This document shows positions 1 through 6,531 of a stretch of 64,000 bases of DNA, one piece after another (the stretch's first letter is position 1; every line of letters begins with the position of its first letter). The position numbers and the translations under genes were made by a program. A model generated the notes under the pieces. The model was not told the origin of the DNA, did no database searches, and saw only the letters and a program-made list of their open reading frames with translations. Location: positions 4,463 to 68,462 of the forward strand of contig DASVHQ010000119.1 in NCBI GenBank assembly GCA_036382515.1, read 5' to 3'. Source of the stretch: JADGRF01 sp036382515 (GTDB lineage Bacteria > Myxococcota_A > Polyangia > Polyangiales > JAFGIB01).

Positions 1-49
1 CGAAGCCGAAGAGCAGGCCGACGCCGAGCGTGCCCGACAGCTGTCTCAT
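1..49 (-). CDS. YeeE/YedE-family transporter, N-terminal fragment
   Basis: Only the first 16 codons (MRQLSGTLGVGLLFGF) are inside the window; the gene runs off the left edge. Its ATG overlaps the stop of the preceding YeeE/YedE gene as ATGA, so the two are translationally coupled. Two-gene YeeE/YedE (DUF6691-type) systems usually encode the two halves of one small-molecule (sulfur compound) transporter back to back. The identification therefore rests mainly on the neighbour and on the glycine-rich hydrophobic start. Confidence 0.55.
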   Translation of the reverse strand, partial: MRQLSGTLGVGLLFGF

Positions 50-651
50 AGCAGCGCCCGCAGTGCGAACGACGTAGCGACGCCGGTGCCGAAGAACGCC
101 ATGGTCGCGAGCCAGCTGCCTTTTTGGAACTGACTGACGCCGCACAGGCCGTGGCCCGAGGTGCAGCCGCCCGAGATGCGCGTGCCGAAGCCGACCAGGG
201 CACCGCCGAAGATGAGCACGAGGGAGCTGACGAGCGGTGAGTGACCGAACACGCGCGGGAACAGCTCGCTGCGCAGGCCAAGCGTCGGCGCCAGATCTGC
301 GCGCAGCCATGCAGACAAAAGCCCGCCAGCGCACAGGCCGACGAAGAACAAGAGATGCACCAGCGGTCGCTCGGCCGACCGCACGGTCGGCTCGGCCAGC
401 GCGACGGCCTCGGCGACCGGATCCTCGAGCGCATCCTCGCCGAAGGCTTCGACCGTGGCGGCGCGCAATGCGGCCACCAGGTCGGCCTCGCTCATCTCGA
501 CGTCAGCTTCGGGAACGGCCGACGTGCGGACTCGGTCGATCAGGGCCGTATAGCGACCGGAGACACCGAGGCCGCGTCGCAACCAGATCCAATGCAGCAC
601 CGGGATCGCAGCGAGCACGAGGCCGCTCTGCCAGAACGAAAGGTAGTGCAT
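46..651 (-). CDS. YeeE/YedE family sulfur-compound transporter subunit
   Basis: This is a 201-residue membrane protein. The family signature GCTSGHGLCG lies at residues 162-171, inside a C-terminal pair of hydrophobic helices. YeeE/YedE proteins (e.g. TsuA) import thiosulfate or related sulfur compounds, using conserved cysteines in such motifs. Residues 1-25 form one membrane segment, about 40-95 are an acidic soluble stretch, and residues 96-201 hold three more segments. The acidic insert between the first and second membrane segments is not typical and suggests a cytoplasmic extra domain. A second half-transporter gene follows by ATGA overlap. The substrate is inferred from the family only. 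Confidence 0.8.
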   Translation of the reverse strand: MHYLSFWQSGLVLAAIPVLHWIWLRRGLGVSGRYTALIDRVRTSAVPEADVEMSEADLVAALRAATVEAFGEDALEDPVAEAVALAEPTVRSAERPLVHLLFFVGLCAGGLLSAWLRADLAPTLGLRSELFPRVFGHSPLVSSLVLIFGGALVGFGTRISGGCTSGHGLCGVSQFQKGSWLATMAFFGTGVATSFALRALL

Positions 652-657
652 GTGCGC

Positions 658-882
658 TCACCCCGTCTCGACCGCAGAAGTCCGCGTGCCTTGTTTCAGG
701 TACGCGCCGTTCGGCATGAGATTCTGCGGAACGCTCTGACCGCTGACCGACAGCTTGTAGCGCGCACACTCGGCGTAGTCGGCCTGGCAGTAGCGCGACT
801 GCCAAACCTTGAGCGTGCCGGCGAGCTTGATGACGCCGTACATCGGACACGCGCTCATGTGCGGACAGTCTTTGCTCGGCAT
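658..882 (-). CDS. Small cysteine-rich protein, unknown function
   Basis: A 74-residue protein with five cysteines: CPHMSACP near the N-terminus, then YCQADYAECARY. It ends in a Pro/Asn/Gly-rich stretch (VPQNLMPNGAYL). I chose the ATG at 882 because GGGGGAG precedes it at good spacing; a longer reading to 948 would lack this site. The cysteine spacing (C-x6-C, later C-x6-C) could bind a metal or an Fe-S cluster, but I do not recognise a named family. It sits 6 bases before the YeeE/YedE gene on the same strand and 114 bases after hemH, so it may be the first gene of the transporter operon. Confidence 0.6.
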   Translation of the reverse strand: MPSKDCPHMSACPMYGVIKLAGTLKVWQSRYCQADYAECARYKLSVSGQSVPQNLMPNGAYLKQGTRTSAVETG

Positions 883-996
883 CCGAATCTCCCCCGCCAG
901 GCGCGTGGCACAGCTGAGGAGAATGGCGGAACGTACGCTGGACAGCAAGCCGCCGCGAAGGTTCGCGCGCTGACTGCGCGCGCACCGCGCCCAGGC

Positions 997-1932
997 TCAC
1001 ACCTGGCCGAGGCGCGCGAGCACGGTCTGGGCGAGTGCGTCGATGTAGGCCGGGTGCGTGCCGACAGTGGCTGCGCGGGCTAGCTCGATCCCACGGTCTT
1101 GCGCGCGTTGCCTGGCCTCGATGTCGAGGTCGTAGAGCACCTCGACGTGGTCGCAGACGAAGCCGATCGGCGCCACCACCAGTGCTTTTGTGCCTCGCGC
1201 GGCCTCTTCCTCGATCACCGTGCAGATGTCGGGCTCGAGCCAGCGCTCGCTGGGTGCGCCGCTGCGGCTCTGATACGCGAGACCGTAGTCGTGGTTTTCG
1301 AGCGCGGCGGCGATGCGCTTGGCCGCCGACTCGAAGCGCGCGACGTAGCCCGAGGCCTCGCCCACCGCAGTCGGAACGCTGTGGGCGGTAAAAACCAGAC
1401 GCGCTGCCTCGCGTTGCGAAGCTGCGAGGCGTGCGAAGGCCGCGCGCACGTGCTGCTCGTTCGCGGTCACGAAGCCGGGAAGCTCGTCGGGGCCGTCGGT
1501 GTACTCGACGACGAGCTCGGGGCACTGCGCCTCGAGCTTCGCTTCGTTCACCGCGCTCGCATAGCGCTCGAGGGTCGAGCGATCGTGAAACGACGCCATC
1601 ACCACGGCCACGATGCGTTGCACGCGGGCTTGCGTCAGGTCGCGCAGGGTGCTCGCGATGAAGGGCTTGGCGTGGCGCATGCCGGTGCGCACGCTCAGCT
1701 CGTGGCCGCGCTCGAGCAGGCGCGCGCGCAGCGCCTCGCACTGCGCTTGCGTCCACTCGTTGATCGGCGAGCGCCCACCGATCGCCTCGTAGTGATGGGC
1801 GACGGTTTCGATGCGCGAGGGCGGCACCGGCCGACCGCGCAGCACGTGCTGCAGGAAGGGGCGGATCTCCTCGGGTCGCTCGGGGCCGCCGAAGCCGACC
1901 ACGAGCACCGCGTCACGGCTGTGTTCGATCAT
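997..1932 (-). CDS. hemH: Ferrochelatase
   Basis: HemH inserts iron into a porphyrin in the last steps of haem synthesis. The 311-residue product has the family length. His184 in AHSVP and Glu264 in GFVCDHVEVLYD are the two residues expected at the metal-insertion site. The N-terminus (VLVVGFGGPERPEEI) matches the conserved opening strand and loop. The ATG at 1932 overlaps the hemE stop as ATGA, so it is translated from the hemE message; longer in-frame extensions upstream are antisense-like and Arg-rich. Neighbouring hemE and yacG form one leftward operon. Whether it acts on protoporphyrin IX or coproporphyrin III cannot be told from sequence alone. Confidence 0.95.
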   Translation of the reverse strand: MIEHSRDAVLVVGFGGPERPEEIRPFLQHVLRGRPVPPSRIETVAHHYEAIGGRSPINEWTQAQCEALRARLLERGHELSVRTGMRHAKPFIASTLRDLTQARVQRIVAVVMASFHDRSTLERYASAVNEAKLEAQCPELVVEYTDGPDELPGFVTANEQHVRAAFARLAASQREAARLVFTAHSVPTAVGEASGYVARFESAAKRIAAALENHDYGLAYQSRSGAPSERWLEPDICTVIEEEAARGTKALVVAPIGFVCDHVEVLYDLDIEARQRAQDRGIELARAATVGTHPAYIDALAQTVLARLGQV

Positions 1933-2951
1933 CGAGCGCTTGCGGCGTGCACGTAATCGACGAGCATGCGCACCTTGTCGACGCTGGCTTCGGGGAACAG
2001 GCCGTGGCCGAGGTTGAAGACGTGCCCGGCGCGGCCGCACGCGCCGTCCAGCACGCGCTTGGCACGCTTCTCGAGCTCGGCGCGCGGCGCCAAGAGCGAG
2101 TACGGATCGAGATTGCCCATCAGGGCCACATCGCCGAGCGCGTCCCAGGTGCTGCCGAGGTCGCAGCGGAAGTCGATGCCGATCACGTCGCCGCCGGCAG
2201 CCTTCATCATCGGATACAACGCTGGGTTGCCGGTGCCGAAGTGGATCGCCGGCACGCTGTGGTCGAGCGCAGCGAACAACCGCTTCATGTGCGGCTGCAC
2301 GTACTGTTGGTAGTCGGCGGGGCTGAGCGCGCCGATCCACGAGTCGAAGACCTGAACGGCCTGCACGCCGGCCTTCACCTGGGCGTTCAGGTAGAGTGCC
2401 ACGGCCGAGGTCAGCTTCTCCATCAGCGCGTTCCAGGCGCCCGGATCGCCGAACATCATGGCCTTGGTGTGCATGTAGTCGCGCGAGCCGCTGCCTTCGA
2501 TCACGTAGGACGCGAGCGTGAAGGGCGCACCCGAGAAGCCGATGAGTGGCACGCCGCTGGGCAGGCCGCTGCGCGTCTTTTTCACGGCTTCGAGCACGTA
2601 GCCGAGGGATTCCTGCGGATCGATGCGCTCGGCGACCGCATTCACGTCAGCTGCAACGCGAACCGGCTTGGCGATGCGCGGGCCGTCGTCCTTGGTGAAC
2701 TCGAAGCCGATGCCCAGAGGCTCGAGGATGAGCAGGATGTCCGCGAACAGGATCGCGGCGTCCACGCCCAGCTGCGTCACCGGCAGGATCGTGACCTCGG
2801 CAGCGACGTCCGGGTTCTTGCACATCTCGACGAAGCCGTAGCGCGCGCGCAAGGCTCGGTACTCCGGCTGGTAGCGGCCGGCCTGTCGCATCAGCCAGAT
2901 CGGCGTGAAGGCAGTGGGCTCGCGGCGACAGGCACGCAGAAATTCGCTCAT
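1929..2951 (-). CDS. hemE: Uroporphyrinogen decarboxylase
   Basis: HemE removes the four acetate carboxyls of uroporphyrinogen III to give coproporphyrinogen III in the cytoplasm. The 340-residue length is typical. The start IWLMRQAGRYQPEYR carries the conserved substrate-binding arginines, ILFADILLILEPLG the catalytic-aspartate strand, and DSWIGALSPADY and HFGTGNP are further family motifs. It overlaps yacG upstream and hemH downstream by ATGA, giving a tight three-gene haem operon. No sign of truncation or unusual codon use. Confidence 0.97.
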   Translation of the reverse strand: MSEFLRACRREPTAFTPIWLMRQAGRYQPEYRALRARYGFVEMCKNPDVAAEVTILPVTQLGVDAAILFADILLILEPLGIGFEFTKDDGPRIAKPVRVAADVNAVAERIDPQESLGYVLEAVKKTRSGLPSGVPLIGFSGAPFTLASYVIEGSGSRDYMHTKAMMFGDPGAWNALMEKLTSAVALYLNAQVKAGVQAVQVFDSWIGALSPADYQQYVQPHMKRLFAALDHSVPAIHFGTGNPALYPMMKAAGGDVIGIDFRCDLGSTWDALGDVALMGNLDPYSLLAPRAELEKRAKRVLDGACGRAGHVFNLGHGLFPEASVDKVRMLVDYVHAASAR

Positions 2952-3151
2952 TGATATTCTCGCAACAGGGCCGCCATGGCTTCCTCGTCCACGAGGTCGC
3001 CGTCATCGGGCCCGACAGGTCGCGCGATGACATAGCCATCGCCGAGCCAATTGCCAAGGTCGACCAGCTTGCAGCGCTCGCTGCAGAAGGGGTGGGTCTT
3101 GGGCCGCGGTGCGTCCGAGAGCTTCTTTTTGCAGATGGGGCAGCTCGCCAT
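2948..3151 (-). CDS. yacG: DNA gyrase inhibitor YacG-like zinc protein
   Basis: A 67-residue protein of YacG length. It has the C4 zinc site CPICKK...FCSERCK (C-x2-C, then C-x3-C) followed by the family's conserved LVDLGNWLGDGYVI. YacG binds the GyrB C-terminal domain in E. coli; the same role here is by family. The internal ATG at 3151 (MASCPICKK) matches the family start better than the one seven codons upstream. It is the first gene of the yacG-hemE-hemH unit and overlaps hemE by ATGA. YacG next to haem genes is not the enterobacterial arrangement. Confidence 0.88.
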   Translation of the reverse strand: MASCPICKKKLSDAPRPKTHPFCSERCKLVDLGNWLGDGYVIARPVGPDDGDLVDEEAMAALLREYQ

Positions 3152-3256
3152 GGTCGCTTCGCAACCTAGCACGGCGTTCGCGGCTGCGGGGAATCGTCAA
3201 TGATTCTAGGGCACTCAGGCGAGCGGGTGGGTCTTCTGGCGGGTGCCTGGGTCGCG

Positions 3257-3265
3257 TGCTATACC
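3257..3265 (+). promoter_or_regulatory. Candidate extended -10 promoter for rpsB
   Basis: TGCTATACC is an extended -10-like element about 160 bases upstream of rpsB, in the gap between the divergent yacG and rpsB operons. No convincing -35 box is seen at 17-18 bases, which an extended -10 can tolerate. It would give a leader of about 155 nt. Confidence 0.35.
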
Positions 3266-3288
3266 GCGCGCCGCTCCTCATCCGAGGG

Positions 3289-3349
3289 GCCGGGAGCTTG
3301 GCAACACCTCTGGTGCCTGCTCGGCTTCCGAAATTAACACGCTCCCGGC
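3289..3349 (+). promoter_or_regulatory. Possible rpsB leader RNA structure
   Basis: The leader holds a 9-bp perfect inverted repeat: GCCGGGAGC at 3289-3297 pairs with GCTCCCGGC at 3341-3349. A smaller CACC/GGTG hairpin lies between the arms. Ribosomal protein S2 binds its own leader in many bacteria to limit rpsB-tsf expression, so a structured leader is expected. Stems of this size also occur by chance in GC-rich DNA, so this is tentative. Confidence 0.3.
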
Positions 3350-3426
3350 TCGAACGAGGTGGCTCGGTGCCTGCCCAGCAGGTCGCCACCCGCGGGAAGC
3401 GGAAGAACAACCGGAGAAGCAGAGCA

Positions 3427-4332
3427 ATGACCCAACAAATCGACACCACCGACTCGTCCGCCGACTCCATGGTCCAACTCTCGGACGAGGCCACTGTCTC
3501 GATCCGCAAGCTGATCGACGCCGGCGTTCACTTCGGCCACCAGACCAACCGCTGGAACCCGCGCATGGCGCCGTACATCTACGGCGCGCGCAACGGCATC
3601 CACATCGTCGACCTCGACCAGACCGCGCGCTACCTGAAGCGCGCGCTGAACTTCATCGCGCAGGCGGTCGGTCGCGGCGGTCAGGTGCTGTTCGTGGGCA
3701 CCAAGCGCCAGGCGCAGGAAGTCATCGTCGAGGAGGCCGAGCGCGCGGGTCAGTTCCACGTGACCGGTCGCTGGCTGGGCGGCACGCTCACCAACTTCCG
3801 CACCATGAAGGTGGGCATCGAGCGTCTGCGTCTGCTCGCGCAGATGGAAGACGACGGCAGCATGGCTCAGCTCTCCAAGAAGGAAGCGCTGGGTCTGCGT
3901 CGCGAGGCGGCGCGTCTGACGAAGTTCGTCGGCGGCATTCGCGACATGAACGGCACGCCCGCGGCGCTGTTCGTGATCGATCCGCAGCACGAGCACATCG
4001 CGGTGGATGAAGCCAACAAGCTCGGCATCCCGGTGGTCGCGCTCACCGACACCAATTGTGACCCCGACCTCATCCAGTACATCGTCCCCGGCAACGACGA
4101 CGCGATCCGCTCCATCAAGCTGATCACCGCCGCGATCGCCGAGGCGTGCCTGCAGGGCCAGGCCCGTCGTCGCGAGTACTCGCAGCCGTCGCGCGAGCAC
4201 CATGGTGGTGGCGGTCCCGCCGTCGAATTCGCACGTAGCCGTCAAGCGGCTCAGCAGGCTCAAGCAGCAGCGGCTGCTGCGGTTGCGGCTGCCGCTGCCA
4301 CGCCTGCGGCCGAACCGTCGACCGACGAGTGA
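3427..4332 (+). CDS. rpsB: 30S ribosomal protein S2
   Basis: S2 is a small-subunit protein needed for ribosome assembly and S1 binding. The 301-residue product carries the diagnostic LIDAGVHFGHQTNRWNPRM near residue 36 and later FVGTKRQAQ, RWLGGTLTN and PVVALTDTNCDPD. An N-terminal extension of about 25 residues (Thr/Ser/Asp-rich) precedes the usual start. The C-terminus is extended by an Ala/Gln-rich tail that is probably disordered. I chose ATG 3427 because a purine-rich GGAGAAG lies upstream; an in-frame ATG at 3469 would give a more typical length. It heads rpsB-tsf-pyrH-frr, the classic order. Confidence 0.97.
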   Translation: MTQQIDTTDSSADSMVQLSDEATVSIRKLIDAGVHFGHQTNRWNPRMAPYIYGARNGIHIVDLDQTARYLKRALNFIAQAVGRGGQVLFVGTKRQAQEVIVEEAERAGQFHVTGRWLGGTLTNFRTMKVGIERLRLLAQMEDDGSMAQLSKKEALGLRREAARLTKFVGGIRDMNGTPAALFVIDPQHEHIAVDEANKLGIPVVALTDTNCDPDLIQYIVPGNDDAIRSIKLITAAIAEACLQGQARRREYSQPSREHHGGGGPAVEFARSRQAAQQAQAAAAAAVAAAAATPAAEPSTDE

Positions 4333-4383
4333 GCCAGGCCCCCGCAACACGGCAACCCACGGCAAACCAGAAGGAGTTTCATC

Positions 4384-5058
4384 ATGGCTGACGTCTCCAT
4401 GGAAATGGTCAAAGAGCTTCGCCAGCGCACTGGCGCGGGCATCATGGACTGCAAGGTCGCGCTGCAAGAATCCAGCTCCGACATGGAAAAGGCAGTCGAG
4501 TACATCCAGAAGAAGGGCCTCGCGAAGGCCGCCAAGAAAGCCGGCGCCATCGCGGCCGAAGGCGCCATCCACGCGTACATCCACGCCGGCTCGCGCCTGG
4601 GCGTGCTCGTCGAAGTGAACTGCCAGACCGATTTCGTCGCGCGCAGCGAAGACTTCAAGCAGTACGTGGAAGCGGTGGGCTTGCAGATCGCTTCGATGAA
4701 CCCGCTGTTCGTGCGTCGCGAGGAAGTGCCCGCGGCGAGCGTCGCCAAGCAGCGCGAAATCTTCCAGGCTCAGATGGACGAAGAAGCCGCGCAGACCGGC
4801 AAGAAGCGTCCGGCCGAGGTGGTCGAGAAGATTCTCGGCGGCAAGATCGACAAGTGGCTGCAAGACGCTTGCCTCGTGGAGCAAGTGTCGGTCGTCGACG
4901 GCGACAAGACGATCCAGACGATGGCCGACGCGCTCAGCGCCAAGATCGGCGAGAAGATCGCCGTGCGTCGCTTCGTGCGTTTCGAGCTCGGCGAGGGCAT
5001 CGAAAAGAAGAGCGCCGATCTCGCGGCCGACGTGGCTGCTGCGATCTCGGGCTCGTAA
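4384..5058 (+). CDS. tsf: Elongation factor Ts
   Basis: EF-Ts is the nucleotide exchange factor for EF-Tu. The 224-residue product has the N-terminal UBA-like helix motif VKELRQRTGAGIMDCKVAL, then KKGLAKAAKKAG and VNCQTDFVAR. It is shorter than the 283-residue E. coli protein and is the one-domain-core type seen in Thermus and myxobacteria. The start follows GAAGGAG and lies 51 bases after rpsB, so the two are co-transcribed. Confidence 0.97.
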   Translation: MADVSMEMVKELRQRTGAGIMDCKVALQESSSDMEKAVEYIQKKGLAKAAKKAGAIAAEGAIHAYIHAGSRLGVLVEVNCQTDFVARSEDFKQYVEAVGLQIASMNPLFVRREEVPAASVAKQREIFQAQMDEEAAQTGKKRPAEVVEKILGGKIDKWLQDACLVEQVSVVDGDKTIQTMADALSAKIGEKIAVRRFVRFELGEGIEKKSADLAADVAAAISGS

Positions 5059-5142
5059 AACGAGCGCACGGCAGCACGCTGATTTTCGGCGCTGCTCCTC
5101 GCTGTTTGGGCGTATGTTCGCGAGCGAAGAGGGATCCGAACC

Positions 5143-5889
5143 ATGGGCGTCAAGCACAAGCGAGTCTTGCTGAAACTCTCCGGTGAAGCGCTCTGTGGCG
5201 TGCCCGGAGGGTTCGGTCTCGAACCCAAGACGCTCGAAACGATCAGCGAGGAGCTCTCCGAGGTTCACGCCGCCGGAGCGCAGCTCGCGATCGTGATCGG
5301 TGGCGGCAACATCTTCCGCGGCCTCAAGGGCAGCGCCGCGGGCATGGATCGCGCGAGCGCCGACTACATGGGCATGCTCGCGACCGTGATCAACGGCATC
5401 GCGTTACAAGACGCGCTCGAGAAGCACGCCGTGCCCACGCGCTTGATGACCGCTCTCGAAGTGCGCTCCGTCGCCGAGCCGTACATCCGGCGACGCGCGG
5501 TGCGTCACCTCGAGAAGGGTCGCGTGCTCATCTTCGTCGCCGGCACCGGCAACCCCTACTTCTCCACCGACACGGCGGCAGCTCTGCGCGCCATGGAGAT
5601 CCAGGCCGATCTCTTGTGCAAGGCCACCAAGGTCGAGGGCGTGTTCGACAAGGACCCGCACAAGCACAGCGACGCGAACATGTTTCGGCGCGTGTCGTAC
5701 GACCACTTCATCCAGGCGCGCATGGGCGTGATGGACTCCACCGCGGTCACGCTGTGCCGGGATCACAACCTGCCGATCCGCGTGTTCGCGCTGTCGACAC
5801 GCGGCAACATCAAGCGCGTCGTGCAGGGCGAGCCGATCGGCACGCTGGTCAGCGAAGCCGCCGACGTATTCGCCAACCAAGCCGAGTAA
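5143..5889 (+). CDS. pyrH: UMP kinase
   Basis: PyrH phosphorylates UMP to UDP with ATP. It is an amino-acid-kinase-fold hexamer unrelated to eukaryotic UMP kinases. The 248-residue product shows KLSGEAL at the start, the glycine-rich IGGGNIFRG, the tyrosine-containing ADYMGMLATVIN and the ATKVEGVFDKDP loop. It has the normal bacterial length. It lies 84 bases after tsf and 21 bases before frr in the conserved translation gene block. Confidence 0.97.
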   Translation: MGVKHKRVLLKLSGEALCGVPGGFGLEPKTLETISEELSEVHAAGAQLAIVIGGGNIFRGLKGSAAGMDRASADYMGMLATVINGIALQDALEKHAVPTRLMTALEVRSVAEPYIRRRAVRHLEKGRVLIFVAGTGNPYFSTDTAAALRAMEIQADLLCKATKVEGVFDKDPHKHSDANMFRRVSYDHFIQARMGVMDSTAVTLCRDHNLPIRVFALSTRGNIKRVVQGEPIGTLVSEAADVFANQAE

Positions 5890-5910
5890 CTGACACCGCC
5901 CGGAGGAACC

Positions 5911-6468
5911 ATGATCGACGATACGCTCGCCGAGCTCGACAAGGACATTGCCAAGGCGCACGAGGGGCTGCGCCGCGAGCTCACCAAGATTCGCACCGGC
6001 CGCGCGCATCCCTCGATCCTCGAGTCTGTGCGCGTCGAGATCTACGGCTCACAGATGCCGATCTCGCAGTGCGCGAGCGTCAACGTGCCCGAAGCTCGTC
6101 TGCTCACGGTCAAGCCCTGGGACAAGACACAGCTCAAGGCGATCGAGAAGGCGATCGTGACCTCGCCGCTGGGTCTGAACCCGCAGAGCGACGGCGAGAT
6201 TCTGCGCATCCCGATGCCCCCGCTGAGTGAAGAGCGCCGCCGCGAGATGACCAAGCTCGTGAAGAAGCACGGCGAAGACACCAAGGTGGCCATTCGCAAG
6301 GCGCGCCACGACGCCAAAGACCTGCTCGCCAGCCTCAAGGATGATGGCGAGATCAGCGAAGACGCAGTCGATCGCGCGCAGAAGAAGGTCGAAGACCTGA
6401 TTCAGAAGGCGAACGCCGAAGTCGACGCCATCGTCGCCCGCAAAGACAAAGACCTACTCGAGGTCTGA
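5911..6468 (+). CDS. frr: Ribosome recycling factor
   Basis: RRF works with EF-G to split post-termination ribosomes. The 185-residue product has full family length and the expected three-helix-bundle motifs: RTGRAHPSILESV, PLSQ-like PISQCASV, IPMPPLSEERRREMTKLVKK, and a Lys/Glu-rich C-terminal helix. CCGGAGGAACC precedes the ATG. It closes the rpsB-tsf-pyrH-frr unit and converges with the large leftward gene at 6532. Confidence 0.97.
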   Translation: MIDDTLAELDKDIAKAHEGLRRELTKIRTGRAHPSILESVRVEIYGSQMPISQCASVNVPEARLLTVKPWDKTQLKAIEKAIVTSPLGLNPQSDGEILRIPMPPLSEERRREMTKLVKKHGEDTKVAIRKARHDAKDLLASLKDDGEISEDAVDRAQKKVEDLIQKANAEVDAIVARKDKDLLEV

Positions 6469-6483
6469 ACGGTCGCCGACGTC

Positions 6484-6499
6484 GCGCGCTCGAGCGCGC
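6484..6499. terminator. Perfect palindrome between convergent genes
   Basis: GCGCGCTCGAGCGCGC is a perfect 16-base palindrome in the 63-base gap between frr and the convergent gene at 6532. It could form a strong hairpin in either transcript. There is no T-run, so intrinsic termination is unproven. Confidence 0.35.
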
Positions 6500-6531
6500 C
6501 AGCAGCAGTTCTTCTCACCCAGTACCGCGGT

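Noticed and set aside
3334..5268. A 644-residue minus-strand open frame
   Set aside because: It is the antisense of rpsB and tsf, rich in His/Arg/Leu as GC-rich shadows are; the plus-strand genes have clear homology.
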